Shown here piece after piece: positions 16,385 to 25,807 of a stretch of DNA of 64,000 nt. The DNA lies in contig NZ_JAOVZN010000006.1 of the NCBI RefSeq assembly GCF_025717045.1, forward strand, positions 36,610 to 100,609, given 5' to 3'. Below the pieces are notes generated by a model. That model saw only the letters and a list, made by a program, of their open reading frames with translations, ran no database searches and was not told the origin of the DNA. Position 1 is the stretch's first letter. Each line of letters opens with the position of its first letter. Position numbers and translations under genes: made by a program. The stretch comes from Flavobacterium sp. SH_e (lineage in GTDB: Bacteria; Bacteroidota; Bacteroidia; Flavobacteriales; Flavobacteriaceae).

Positions 16385-17524
16385 ATGAAATTAACCAAGA
16401 CTTTTACAGCCTTTTTTGAAAACGAAAAATCAGGAGGAATTATCTTGCTCTTTGTCACGATTTTATCTCTTTTTCTTGCCAATTCCTCTTTTCAAATTCC
16501 GTATGTGGCATTTTGGGAAAAAGAAATTGCGGGACATTCTATAACAGATTGGATCAATGACGGATTAATGACCATCTTCTTCCTTTTAATCGGTTTGGAG
16601 CTGGAACGCGAGATTTATCATGGCGAATTATCAAACTTTAAAAATGCCTCTTTGCCAATAATGGCTGCTTTTGGCGGAATGCTAGTTCCTGCCGCAATAT
16701 TTTTAGTTTTAAATTACGGAACAACCACACAAAACGGAGCCGGAATCCCGATGGCGACCGATATTGCTTTTGCAATTGGAATCTTGTCACTTCTTGGAAA
16801 AAAAGTTCCAGCTTCCTTAAAAGTATTTTTAACTGCTTTGGCTGTAATTGATGATTTGGGTGCGATTATCGTGATTGCGATTTTTTACACCACTTCAATT
16901 TCTTTTCTAAATCTCGGAATTGCACTTGGAATTTGGTGTCTTCTTTTTGTTTTAAACCGAATGAAAATTCACAACCTAATTCCATATCTCATTGGCGGAG
17001 TCATAATGTGGTATTTTATGCTTAATTCTGGCGTTCATGCAACAATTACTGGTGTCATCTTAGCATTCGTTATTCCTTTTGGCGATGGTGGCGAAAAAAC
17101 GTCTTCATACAAGTTACAGCATTTTTTACACAAACCCGTAGCTTTTTTCATTTTGCCTTTGTTCGCAATTGCCAATACTGCTTTAACAATTACCGAAAAC
17201 TGGCATGAAGGCTTAAATCATGCCAACACTTACGGAATCATTCTCGGACTAGTAGTTGGAAAACCACTTGGAATTTTACTTTTCTCTTCTGTCGGCGTAA
17301 CTGCAGGTTTGTGCACTTTACCGAAAAATTTAAAATGGGCGCATATTTTAGGTGCAGGAATGCTGGGCGGAATTGGTTTTACAATGTCGATTTTTATTAC
17401 CGTTCTGGCTTTCAAAAATCCTGAAATTATTGTTTTTTCAAAAATTGCGATTCTAATTGCTTCATTTTTAGCAGGACTTATGGGATTTGTTTATTTGAAA
17501 TATACGTTAAACAGATTGAAATAA
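16385..17524 (+). CDS. nhaA: Na+/H+ antiporter NhaA
   Basis: Inner-membrane antiporter of 379 aa that expels Na+ in exchange for protons and supports pH and salt homeostasis. About 11-12 hydrophobic helices are visible. Hallmarks are FFLLIGLELERE, PMATDIAFAIGIL, the paired aspartates in AVIDDLGAIIVIA (transport site) and MLGGIGFTMSIFI. Length is close to the family norm of about 390. The cytochrome c gene follows 25 bp later on the same strand, so the two may be co-transcribed. Confidence 0.96.
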   Translation: MKLTKTFTAFFENEKSGGIILLFVTILSLFLANSSFQIPYVAFWEKEIAGHSITDWINDGLMTIFFLLIGLELEREIYHGELSNFKNASLPIMAAFGGMLVPAAIFLVLNYGTTTQNGAGIPMATDIAFAIGILSLLGKKVPASLKVFLTALAVIDDLGAIIVIAIFYTTSISFLNLGIALGIWCLLFVLNRMKIHNLIPYLIGGVIMWYFMLNSGVHATITGVILAFVIPFGDGGEKTSSYKLQHFLHKPVAFFILPLFAIANTALTITENWHEGLNHANTYGIILGLVVGKPLGILLFSSVGVTAGLCTLPKNLKWAHILGAGMLGGIGFTMSIFITVLAFKNPEIIVFSKIAILIASFLAGLMGFVYLKYTLNRLK

Positions 17525-17549
17525 AACTCCAATTTAGTAAGCTTAATAA

Positions 17550-17966
17550 ATGAAAAGAATCAGAAAAATCCTTTCGATATCAATATCACTTATAATATTG
17601 CTTGTTGGTATTATCTTTTATCAAATAAAATACAATCCTTCACGCCTCAACTTAGATCCTCAACTACCCATTTCGTTTTGCGGAACCCAAGCTTTTGAAT
17701 TAACAGGAGATGCTTACAAAGGAAAAGAGATTTTTAATTCCAATTGTGCAGCTTGTCATAAACTAGACGCCAAGAGCACAGGACCAGCACTTAGAAATTT
17801 AGACTCATTGGTTTTTGTCGAATGGATGCTAAGGAAAAACAATGAAATCGACAGCACTAAAATTGAGAATTTAGGAATCGATTATCATCGTACAATGTTT
17901 AAAGACGTTCTAGATGAAAGCAATCTTCCTTCCGTAATCAAATATTGTTCGAGAATAATTGATTAA
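17550..17966 (+). CDS. Membrane-anchored monohaem cytochrome c
   Basis: Protein of 138 aa. An N-terminal hydrophobic segment (about 7-26) anchors it in the inner membrane with the rest in the periplasm. The haem-binding motif CAACH is at 66-70, preceded by the class I cytochrome lead-in YKGKEIFNSN. The axial Met is probably in YHRTMF. It could carry electrons in respiration or a stress response; no partner oxidase is nearby. The gene lies 25 bp after nhaA. The adjacency is not known to me as a functional pairing. Confidence 0.85.
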   Translation: MKRIRKILSISISLIILLVGIIFYQIKYNPSRLNLDPQLPISFCGTQAFELTGDAYKGKEIFNSNCAACHKLDAKSTGPALRNLDSLVFVEWMLRKNNEIDSTKIENLGIDYHRTMFKDVLDESNLPSVIKYCSRIID

Positions 17967-18041
17967 ACTTAAAAACAAAAAATCCCAAACCCCAACAAGA
18001 TTGGAATTTGGAATTTTAAAATATTGGAATTTCTTTAAAAC

Positions 18042-18818
18042 CTAACCTTTGATCTGTTTCAAAGAAGTCTTAATCCCTTTAATTAACGATGAGCTGAAAC
18101 CATTGTGTTCCATTTCATTTAAACCAACTATCGTACAACCTTGAGGCGTTGTTACACGGTCAATTAATTGTTCTGGATGCACACGCTCTTCCAAAAGCAT
18201 TTTAGCCGCTCCTTTTACCGTTTGTGCTGCAATTGCCAAAGCGGTGTTAGAGTCAAAACCAATTTCAATTCCCGCCTGCATAGACGCGCGAATATAACGC
18301 AACGCATATGCTGTTCCGCACGCGCCTAAAACTGTCGCCGCGTCCATTAATTTTTCGTCGATTACTGGAGCTGTTCCTAAATCTTGAAATAAATCAACAA
18401 TTGGCGAAGCATTTACCGCATATTTTTCTGGAAAAGAAATACAAGTCGCCGATTCTCCAAATTGAGCTGCAATATTTGGCATAATGCGGACAACTGGATA
18501 TTCAAAATTTGTTTTAGTCTGAAGCATTTCTAAAGACAACCCGCTTACTGCTGAAGCAATCGTTTTGTTTTGAATAACAGGCAAAATTTCAGCTAAAACA
18601 GTATCAACCTGATACGGTTTTATGGTTAAAATTACAACATCAGCATCCTGAATATTGTGTTTATTATCGTTAGAAACAGTAATTCCGTATTCAGATAAAT
18701 ATTGAATACTTCCTGTATTTCTTCTTGTCACAGTAACTTGGTTGTTTTTCGAGAATTTAGCAATTCCCAAGGCAATAGAAACCCCAAGGTTTCCTCCTCC
18801 AATAATGTGTACTTTCAT
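18042..18818 (-). CDS. proC: Pyrroline-5-carboxylate reductase
   Basis: Last enzyme of proline synthesis, reducing pyrroline-5-carboxylate with NAD(P)H; 258 aa. The Rossmann start IIGGGNLGVSIA (residues 5-16), the RIMPN segment, the GACGTAYALRYI region and the C-terminal TPQGCTIVGLNEME (substrate-binding, family signature near the end) are all present. Slightly shorter than E. coli ProC, as usual in Bacteroidota. It is monocistronic here, without proA or proB nearby. Confidence 0.93.
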   Translation of the reverse strand: MKVHIIGGGNLGVSIALGIAKFSKNNQVTVTRRNTGSIQYLSEYGITVSNDNKHNIQDADVVILTIKPYQVDTVLAEILPVIQNKTIASAVSGLSLEMLQTKTNFEYPVVRIMPNIAAQFGESATCISFPEKYAVNASPIVDLFQDLGTAPVIDEKLMDAATVLGACGTAYALRYIRASMQAGIEIGFDSNTALAIAAQTVKGAAKMLLEERVHPEQLIDRVTTPQGCTIVGLNEMEHNGFSSSLIKGIKTSLKQIKG

Positions 18819-18929
18819 TCTGGTTGGCTTTAATTATTTGTAACTGATAAACAGCATTTTTTCCGCCTGTAAATTACGCAGATTTTAGAGATTTTAAATC
18901 ACTGTTATCTGCTAATTTGTGGCAAAAAT

Positions 18930-20279
18930 CTAAAATCCAAGAATTAAGTTTGCTACTCCAAAGTAGAGCATAATTCCAAATACATCGTTGGTTGTCGTGA
19001 TAAACGGACCAGTAGCAATTGCGGGGTCAATTTTATTTTTGTTGAGGAAAAGCGGTACTAAAGTGCCTAAAGTTGCCGCAAACAAAATCACGACAATCAT
19101 TGAAATTGAAATCGCAAATCCTACCAAATATTGCTGATACATTATAGAATGATATCCTAATAAAAGCAAAGAGATAATACTTCCAGAAATCATAGAAACG
19201 GTAATTTCTTTGGTAAAATAACCACGACTAAAATCTTTCAAAGTTCCATTTGCCAAACCTTGCACCACAATTGCCGAAGCCTGAACTCCGATATTTCCTG
19301 CTGTTGCAGAAAGCAAAGGCACAAAAATGATTAAAGTAGAATATTTCTGAAAAGTTCCTTCATTACCTTTCAAAACAAAAGAAGCCACAATTTCGATCAC
19401 CATTCCGATTAAAAGCCAAGGTAAACGTGCTTTTGTGAGTTCGTAAACGCTGTCATTCGATTCAACGTCTTGAGTAATACCTGCCGCTAACTGGTAATCT
19501 TTATCTGCTTCTTCCTTGATTACGTCTACGATATCATCGATAGTAATTCTTCCAACTAAACGGCCTAATTCATCAACAACTGGAATTGCCTCTAAGTCAT
19601 ATTTCTGCATGATACGAGCGACTTCAACATCTTCTGTATCAACATTTACAAAATTTAATTTTCGGATATAAACTTCACCAATCTGAGTTTTGGTAGAAGA
19701 AGTCAATAAATCTTTAAGAGAAAGCCTTCCTTTTAAACGGTTTTCATCATCAACCACATAAATTGAATGCACTCTAGAAACATTTTCAGCCTGAATTCGC
19801 ATTTCTTTAACGCAAGTCAAAACGTTCCAATTTTCATTCACTTTTACAAGCTCTTTACCCATCAAACCACCAGCCGTATTTTCGTCGTAACGTAAAAGAT
19901 CGACAATATCTTTGGCGTGTTCAACGTCGACCAATTCCGAGATTACTTCTGCTTTTATTTCTTGGGAAAGTTCGGCGATAATGTCGGCAGCGTCATTAGT
20001 TTCAAGCTCATCAAGCTCTTCCGCGATTTCCTTTGGTGAAAGTCGGCTTAAGATATTTTCACGCAGATCTTCTTCTAATTCAAGAAGAATTTCGGCTGTT
20101 TTATCACTATCTAAAACCTTGAAGATATAGGTTGCTTCATCGAAATCTAATTCATCTAAGATTTCGGCGATATCGGCGTGGTGCAAATCATTAAGTAAAA
20201 CTTCAAGTTCGTTGTCGTTTTTCTTATTGATAAGTTCTTCTAACTGATGTATAAATTCTTTACTAACTTTGAACTCCAT
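18930..20279 (-). CDS. mgtE: Magnesium transporter MgtE
   Basis: Mg2+ channel of 449 aa. An N-terminal superhelical domain (about 1-130, repeated acidic-helix units such as [20 protein letters not shown]) precedes a tandem CBS domain pair (about 135-260) and five membrane helices (about 285-449). The pore-region motifs [16 protein letters not shown] and TTNDVFGIM are present. Cytoplasmic domains sense Mg2+ and gate the pore. The start overlaps the end of rsmA by 17 bp, so the two are coupled. Confidence 0.95.
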   Translation of the reverse strand: MEFKVSKEFIHQLEELINKKNDNELEVLLNDLHHADIAEILDELDFDEATYIFKVLDSDKTAEILLELEEDLRENILSRLSPKEIAEELDELETNDAADIIAELSQEIKAEVISELVDVEHAKDIVDLLRYDENTAGGLMGKELVKVNENWNVLTCVKEMRIQAENVSRVHSIYVVDDENRLKGRLSLKDLLTSSTKTQIGEVYIRKLNFVNVDTEDVEVARIMQKYDLEAIPVVDELGRLVGRITIDDIVDVIKEEADKDYQLAAGITQDVESNDSVYELTKARLPWLLIGMVIEIVASFVLKGNEGTFQKYSTLIIFVPLLSATAGNIGVQASAIVVQGLANGTLKDFSRGYFTKEITVSMISGSIISLLLLGYHSIMYQQYLVGFAISISMIVVILFAATLGTLVPLFLNKNKIDPAIATGPFITTTNDVFGIMLYFGVANLILGF

Positions 20280-21048
20280 CGGTTTCTATTTTTTGAGTTA
20301 GTTCAATAAATTCATCAACGCTTAATTGCTCGGGACGTTTATCAAAGATAGTGTCTTCTCGCAAATTGTCTGATAAATTTAATGTTTTCAAACTGTTACG
20401 TAATGTTTTTCGTCTCTGCTGAAAAGCGGTTTTTACAACTGTAAAAAACAACCTCTCGCTGCAAGGAAGGCTATAATCTTCCTTTCGGGTCATTCTCATC
20501 ACACCCGATTTCACCTTGGGCGGAGGAATAAAAACGTTTTCATTAACCGTAAACAGATACTCGGTATCATAGAAAGCCTGGGCTAAAACTGATAGTATTC
20601 CGTAGGTTTTCGAGCCTTTCTTTTCACAGATGCGCTCAGCTACTTCTTTTTGGAACATTCCAGAAAATTCTGGAATCTGGTCTCTAAGCTCTAATGTCCT
20701 AAAAACAATCTGAGAAGAAATATTGTACGGAAAGTTGCCAATAATGGCAAACTGTTTATTTTGGTAAACTTCATTTATATTATACTTCAGGAAATCCTGA
20801 GAGATAATTTTATCTTTTAATTTTGGATAATTGGCATCCAAATACGCTACAGATTCTGTATCGATCTCAATAACGTGCGTGTTGATTGGTTTTTCAAGCA
20901 AATACTTAGTAAGCACACCCATTCCTGGCCCTATTTCTAAAACCTCATCATATCCATTAAAAGTCAAAGTATCTGCAATTGCTTTTGCGATACTTTCGTC
21001 TTTAAGAAAGTGCTGCCCTAAATGTTTTTTTGCTTTTACTTTTTCCAT
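20263..21048 (-). CDS. rsmA: 16S rRNA dimethyladenosine transferase
   Basis: Dimethylates two adjacent adenosines near the 3' end of 16S rRNA (E. coli A1518/A1519) late in small-subunit assembly. From ATG 21048 the protein has 261 aa and begins [15 protein letters not shown], the family's usual start. Motifs: [15 protein letters not shown] (SAM binding), [15 protein letters not shown] (NPPY-type catalytic motif, here NFPY) and [12 protein letters not shown]. The longer frame to 21099 would begin upstream of the predicted promoter. It overlaps mgtE by 17 bp. Confidence 0.95.
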   Translation of the reverse strand: MEKVKAKKHLGQHFLKDESIAKAIADTLTFNGYDEVLEIGPGMGVLTKYLLEKPINTHVIEIDTESVAYLDANYPKLKDKIISQDFLKYNINEVYQNKQFAIIGNFPYNISSQIVFRTLELRDQIPEFSGMFQKEVAERICEKKGSKTYGILSVLAQAFYDTEYLFTVNENVFIPPPKVKSGVMRMTRKEDYSLPCSERLFFTVVKTAFQQRRKTLRNSLKTLNLSDNLREDTIFDKRPEQLSVDEFIELTQKIETDGVQS

Positions 21049-21076
21049 TTCATTTATCTTGTTTGCCACGAGGCTG

Positions 21077-21084
21077 CAAAAGTA
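21077..21084 (-). promoter_or_regulatory. -7 element of rsmA-mgtE
   Basis: Minus strand TACTTTTG, 28 bp ahead of the rsmA ATG at 21048. A small palindrome (cccga/tcggg, 21103-21118) lies just upstream. The -33 TTG is unclear. Confidence 0.45.
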
Positions 21085-21184
21085 TTCTTTTTTTGCCACA
21101 ATCCCGACAGCTATCGGGACAAAGACACAAAGATTTAATTTCTTTTGACTGAATACTAATTACTGAAAACTGAACACTATAAAA

Positions 21185-21496
21185 TTAATGCTCTGAAATA
21201 ACCTCTAATTCTGTTCTAAAAGAAAGCATTTTATCAGCAAATAAACTTAACGCTTCTCTGTGGAATTCCGGTTCGTCTTCGATATAAAACTTGTCCAAAG
21301 TTTCTTTGCTATCCGTTACATATTGCACTGAATAAGTAATTCCGCCCATTTCTTCTTCAACTAGAACTTTTACAATTCGTGCCGAAGAAAATTTCTGAGT
21401 TGCTAGAATTTCTGGTATGTGTTTTTCTTGCATCCATTTTAACCATTTTTCGTGGACGCTTTCGTGTATGTTTGTGGTAACGTTGTAAATAATCAT
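21185..21496 (-). CDS. DUF4286 family protein
   Basis: Protein of 103 aa, cytoplasmic, with the DUF4286 pattern: IIYNVTTNIHESVHEKWLKWMQ at the N-terminus (split here as a ferredoxin-like strand and helix), then VEEEMGGITYSVQYVTDS and FHREALSLFADK. The fold resembles dimeric alpha/beta barrel proteins, but no function is assigned. It stands between rsmA and the TPR gene on the same strand. The 127-bp gap to the TPR gene contains a gctaaggttctaag word repeat (21500-21540). Confidence 0.8.
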   Translation of the reverse strand: MIIYNVTTNIHESVHEKWLKWMQEKHIPEILATQKFSSARIVKVLVEEEMGGITYSVQYVTDSKETLDKFYIEDEPEFHREALSLFADKMLSFRTELEVISEH

Positions 21497-21623
21497 TTTT
21501 TCTAAGGTTCTGAGATGCTAAGATGCTAAGGTTCTAAGTTTTTTTCTCTCGACTCTTAAATCTTTTCAAATCATCATTTTACTAATTTTTCATTCTTTAG
21601 AATTTGCTTTTTGGAATTTAATT

Positions 21624-23405
21624 CTACAAATTCTTATCTCCTCTTAACTCGCGGTATTTTTTTCTGGCATCAACAAAGTAAATACTGTCTTGATGGTTAA
21701 AAATTACCTTTTCATATAAAGGCTTTGCCTTTTCTGGATCTTTTAGTTCGTCGTTGTAAATTTCGGCTGAGAAAAATAGTGCTTCGTCAACATAAATTCC
21801 GTCGCTGTGATTATCAATGATTTGCTGATATTGGCTTAAAGCCGAAGCAAAATCCTTCTGACTTTCGTAAACTTTTCCTAAACGCAATAACGTTACCGCT
21901 TCAATTTCTTGACCTTTAAAGTTTTTTAGAATATTCTGAAACTGCACAATTGCTTCTTGTTTTTTATTCTGATAGATTAAAAAATCTCCTTTTGCAAATT
22001 GTTTCAATGCTACTTGAGTTGAATCTGCCGCGGTATTATCATTAATTAAAAGAAAATATTCTAAAGCATCATTCGCAATTAACTGTGTGTTTGCTGCTTT
22101 TAATTCTTTAAATTGTTTATTTGCCCATTCAAAATCGCCTTTGTAATAACTTGTTTTCGCTGCTTTCAAACTTGCTTCGTGTGCCATTACATCATTCTTT
22201 AAATCCAATTGAATCTGCGAATAGTAAATTAGTGCCTGATTGTATTTTTCTTCCAAAAGCAAAATATCGGCCAGTTCCATTTTAGCATCGGCTTTTTGAT
22301 ATTCGTTTAAATTCAATTCTAAAGCCTTTTTGATTACAGCCTTTCCTTCTTCTGTTTTTTTCAAATTAAAAGCTAGAAAATGCGCTTGAATGATTTGCAA
22401 AGATAAGGTAAAAGGATTGATTTGGTAAGTTGCCAGCAATTGCTGCAATTCTTGATCGATGGCTGGGTAATCTTTTTCCTGGGCTTTATCGATCTTAATC
22501 TGCATCAAATACGCATTCGACTGAATCAATAAATCTAAATCTTTTGTGTTTTGAAGAATGAAATTCAAAATTTCTTCTGCTGTATCTGTATCGCCTTCAG
22601 TCAATGCAAACTGACTCAAATTAACAATACTTAATAGCGATTCTGGTTCGCGTTTGTAAATCGCTTTTTCTTGAATAAACGCTTTTCCAAATTCTTTCTG
22701 TTGTACATAAAACCAACTCAAATAATGATTCCAGAAAACATCTTGATCTTTCTGAGTTTTTAAGATTAATGCTTTACGCATCGCATCTTTAAAAGCAGTA
22801 TTATCGGTTTCACCATTCATGAATCGAGACAATTGTGTCTGAATCAAATTGGTATTCTGCGGATTTGTAAAAGATTCTGTCAGCAACAAATCGATCATTA
22901 AATCGGTTTTACCCAACTGACCGTAAAGCATTCCGATTTGGAAATTGAAATTGAAATTGGGCTGAACCTGCATTGCCGTTTGATACGATTTTAGAGCATA
23001 CTCCAACAATACTTTTTTCTCGAATGAACTTGCAATTCCGTAAACATCATTAGGATTTGTTTTAATTTTTTCGATTGCTTGTTCGTAATAGTTTTTGGCT
23101 TTTGAATCATTTTTCTGCAATTGAAAATTGTATCCCAATTCAACTAAGAAAACTCCTTGTTTGTAACGATTGAAACGATCTTGAATCGCTTTTTCAGCAT
23201 TTGCGTATTGCTGCAATTGCTGATAACAATCGACTGTTCTTAAAAAATATTGGGTATTGGATGGCGCACTTCTTAAAAGCTCTTCATAACTAATTTTAGC
23301 TTTTTCGAAATCGCCTTTATCGTAGTAATATTGAGCCAATTGCTCGTTTTGACCAAATGCAAAACCAGAACATAACAAAACGATACAAATCAATATGTTT
23401 CTCAT
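21624..23405 (-). CDS. Exported TPR-repeat protein
   Basis: Protein of 593 aa from ATG 23405, which gives a signal peptide (MRNILICIVLLCSGFAFGQ); the frame from 23438 places extra polar residues ahead of it. The body is a chain of tetratricopeptide repeats from about residue 20 to 590 (for example YYDKGDFEKAKISYEELL, LLRLGKVYESQKDFASALSQYQ), so it is a periplasmic or outer-membrane-associated scaffold. Similar TPR proteins belong to Bacteroidota secretion and assembly complexes, but no specific one is recognised. It lies 48 bp from lgt on the same strand. Confidence 0.88.
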   Translation of the reverse strand: MRNILICIVLLCSGFAFGQNEQLAQYYYDKGDFEKAKISYEELLRSAPSNTQYFLRTVDCYQQLQQYANAEKAIQDRFNRYKQGVFLVELGYNFQLQKNDSKAKNYYEQAIEKIKTNPNDVYGIASSFEKKVLLEYALKSYQTAMQVQPNFNFNFQIGMLYGQLGKTDLMIDLLLTESFTNPQNTNLIQTQLSRFMNGETDNTAFKDAMRKALILKTQKDQDVFWNHYLSWFYVQQKEFGKAFIQEKAIYKREPESLLSIVNLSQFALTEGDTDTAEEILNFILQNTKDLDLLIQSNAYLMQIKIDKAQEKDYPAIDQELQQLLATYQINPFTLSLQIIQAHFLAFNLKKTEEGKAVIKKALELNLNEYQKADAKMELADILLLEEKYNQALIYYSQIQLDLKNDVMAHEASLKAAKTSYYKGDFEWANKQFKELKAANTQLIANDALEYFLLINDNTAADSTQVALKQFAKGDFLIYQNKKQEAIVQFQNILKNFKGQEIEAVTLLRLGKVYESQKDFASALSQYQQIIDNHSDGIYVDEALFFSAEIYNDELKDPEKAKPLYEKVIFNHQDSIYFVDARKKYRELRGDKNL

Positions 23406-23452
23406 ATTTTTTAAGTTTTCAGTCGCAGTCACAATCACGGTTTTCAGTCTTG

Positions 23453-24298
23453 TTAAAACTGCAAACTTTTACTGTCCCCTGAGACTTTCTTGGTTTTCCA
23501 GAAAATCAAACCTAAGCCAATTAAAATAAACGGAACACTCAAAATCTGTCCCATATTAATCAGCATACTATCCTCGAAAGCTTCTTGATTTTCTTTGAAA
23601 AATTCAATTATAAAACGAGCTGTAAATAATAAAGTTAAGAAACTTCCAAAGATTAATCCTTGTGCATTTCTGATTTTTTCTGATTTGTACATATAAAACA
23701 GAATTCCAAAAATCAACAAATAAGCAAATGCTTCATATAATTGCGTTGGATGTCTCGGAATCAAATCGTCTCTTTCAAAAACTACTCCCCAATTTCCATT
23801 GGTTGGTTTTCCGTAGATTTCAGAATTCATAAAATTTCCCATTCTGATAAAAGCGCCCGTTACAGGAACTGCAACCGCCATTTTATCTAAAAGTCCTAAG
23901 AATTTTACTTTGTATTTTCGGCAGTATAAAATCATTGCCGTAAGAACTCCAATCGAACCTCCGTGACTTGCCAAACCTTGATATCCCACAAATTGATATA
24001 CTCCTTTTATTTTTTGAATTGGCAAAAGAATTTCTATAGGATGTTTGAAGAAATAATCAGGTTCGTAAAAGAAACAATGTCCGAGTCGGGCTCCTAAAAC
24101 AGTTCCGACAATAACATAAATCAATAAGGAATCAAGATTGTCTAAAGAAAGGTTTTCTTTTTTGTAAATATTTCTAACAATATAAAAACCTAAAAGAAGC
24201 CCGCAGGCAAAAAGAGCCCCGTAATATTTTAACGGAAAACTATCCGTAATCCAGAAAATGACAGGATCTACGTTCCAATTTAATATTCCGTTTTTCAT
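23453..24298 (-). CDS. lgt: Prolipoprotein diacylglyceryl transferase
   Basis: Inner-membrane enzyme of 281 aa that transfers diacylglyceryl from phosphatidylglycerol to the lipobox cysteine, the first step of lipoprotein maturation. About seven membrane helices are seen. The Lgt signature is present as IRMGNFMNSEIYGKPT; the usual GRxGNFxN is changed to R-M-G. Other motifs are ARLGHCFFYEP, GLASHGG and RHPTQLYEA. It will modify the many lipoproteins of this window. The ends of the gene are flanked by cagttttcagtcacag word repeats. Confidence 0.95.
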   Translation of the reverse strand: MKNGILNWNVDPVIFWITDSFPLKYYGALFACGLLLGFYIVRNIYKKENLSLDNLDSLLIYVIVGTVLGARLGHCFFYEPDYFFKHPIEILLPIQKIKGVYQFVGYQGLASHGGSIGVLTAMILYCRKYKVKFLGLLDKMAVAVPVTGAFIRMGNFMNSEIYGKPTNGNWGVVFERDDLIPRHPTQLYEAFAYLLIFGILFYMYKSEKIRNAQGLIFGSFLTLLFTARFIIEFFKENQEAFEDSMLINMGQILSVPFILIGLGLIFWKTKKVSGDSKSLQF

Positions 24299-24377
24299 AA
24301 GTGGTAATTTTTAGTCGCAGTTTTCAGTCACAGTTCACAGTCGAAACTGAAAACTGAGACTGAGACTGTCAACTAAA

Positions 24378-25649
24378 TTAGTTTATAATATCAAATCCAC
24401 AGTAAGGACGTAAAACTTCTGGTATTACGATTCCCTCCGGAGTTTGGTAATTTTCAATAATTCCAGCTAAAACACGTGGAAGTGCTAATGAACTTCCGTT
24501 AAGTGTATGAGCCAATTGGTTTTTTCCGTCTTTGTCTTTAAAACGTAATTTCAAGCGGTTTGCCTGGAAAGTTTCAAAGTTAGAAACAGAACTGATTTCT
24601 AACCAACGGTCTTGTGCAGTTGAAAATACTTCAAAATCGTAAGTCAAAGCAGAAGTGAATCCCATATCGCCACCGCAAAGACGTAAAACTCTGTAAGGCA
24701 ATTTTAATTCTTTTAAAATCTCTTTTACATGTTCAACCATTCCGTCAAGCGCCGCATAAGAATTATCAGGATGCTCTACACGAACAATTTCTACTTTATC
24801 AAATTGGTGCAAACGGTTTAATCCACGAACGTGCGCTCCATAAGAACCTGCTTCACGACGGAAACATGGCGTATAAGCTGTTTGTAAAACAGGCAATTCG
24901 CTTTCGTTCAAAATAACATCACGGAATAAATTCGTAACTGGAACCTCAGCCGTTGGAATCAAATATAAATCGTCAATTCCAGCGTGGTACATCTGCCCTT
25001 CTTTATCTGGCAATTGACCTGTTCCATAGCCAGAAGCTTCGTTTACTAAATGTGGCACCTGAACTTCATTATATCCTGCAGCTGTATTTTTATCTAAGAA
25101 ATAGTTGATCAAAGCACGTTGAAGCTTTGCTCCTTTTCCTTTATAAACAGGAAATCCAGCTCCAGTGATTTTTACACCCAATTCAAAATCGATAATATCA
25201 TATTTCTTTACCAATTCCCAGTGTGGCTGCGCACCTTCATGCAAAGCAGGAATATCACCTTCTTGGAAAACATTCAAATTGTCATCTGGAGTTTTTCCTT
25301 CAGGAACAATATCCGCAGGAAGATTTGGTAAAGTGTATAATTTATTGGTTAACTCAACAGCCAAAGCTTCTGCTTTTTCGCTAAGTTCTTTACTTTTTTC
25401 TTTTAGTGAAACAGTTTTTTCTTTTAAGATTGCTGCTTTAGCTTTCTCACCAGCTTTCATCAATTCACCAATATCTTTGGACAATTTATTAGATTCTGAT
25501 AAAGTATTGTCTAATTCCACCTGTGCAGCACGACGATTTTCGTCTAATTGAACCACCTCTTCAACAACGCTTTTAGCATCGATATTTCGTTTTGCTAAAG
25601 CTTTGATTACTTTCTCTTGATTTTCTCTAATAAATGCAATTTGTAACAT
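24378..25649 (-). CDS. serS: Seryl-tRNA synthetase
   Basis: Class II aminoacyl-tRNA synthetase of 423 aa. An N-terminal coiled-coil arm (about 27-105) binds the tRNA long variable arm. Motif 1 lies near GAKLQRALINYFLD, motif 2 is FRREAGSYGAHVRGLNRLHQF and motif 3 is GSSLALPRVLAGIIENYQ. Length and motifs are canonical. It has a good promoter at 25690-25716 and is followed by lgt 79 bp downstream. Confidence 0.97.
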   Translation of the reverse strand: MLQIAFIRENQEKVIKALAKRNIDAKSVVEEVVQLDENRRAAQVELDNTLSESNKLSKDIGELMKAGEKAKAAILKEKTVSLKEKSKELSEKAEALAVELTNKLYTLPNLPADIVPEGKTPDDNLNVFQEGDIPALHEGAQPHWELVKKYDIIDFELGVKITGAGFPVYKGKGAKLQRALINYFLDKNTAAGYNEVQVPHLVNEASGYGTGQLPDKEGQMYHAGIDDLYLIPTAEVPVTNLFRDVILNESELPVLQTAYTPCFRREAGSYGAHVRGLNRLHQFDKVEIVRVEHPDNSYAALDGMVEHVKEILKELKLPYRVLRLCGGDMGFTSALTYDFEVFSTAQDRWLEISSVSNFETFQANRLKLRFKDKDGKNQLAHTLNGSSLALPRVLAGIIENYQTPEGIVIPEVLRPYCGFDIIN

Positions 25650-25689
25650 AGCTTGATTTTTATAACTATTGTATTTTTTATAACGGAAG

Positions 25690-25716
25690 CAAATTTAAGG
25701 AAATGTTTGTTAACAA
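25690..25716 (-). promoter_or_regulatory. Promoter of serS
   Basis: Minus strand: TTG (25714-25716), 16 bp, TAAATTTG (25690-25697), one base short of the usual spacer range. It lies 40 bp ahead of the ATG. Confidence 0.5.
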
Positions 25717-25754
25717 TAGGTCAAAGTTTTGCAGGAAAACTGAAATCTCCTATA

Positions 25755-25789
25755 AACAGCAAAAGCACCTTAAAAGTGCTCTTGTTGTT
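25755..25789 (-). terminator. Terminator of the lipoprotein gene at 25808
   Basis: A 14-bp stem with one wobble and one mismatch (aacagcaaaagcac, complement ending at 25789) around a 7-nt loop with T-rich flank, 19 bp past the stop. Confidence 0.6.
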
Positions 25790-25807
25790 TTTTGATTTTT
25801 TCCAAAT

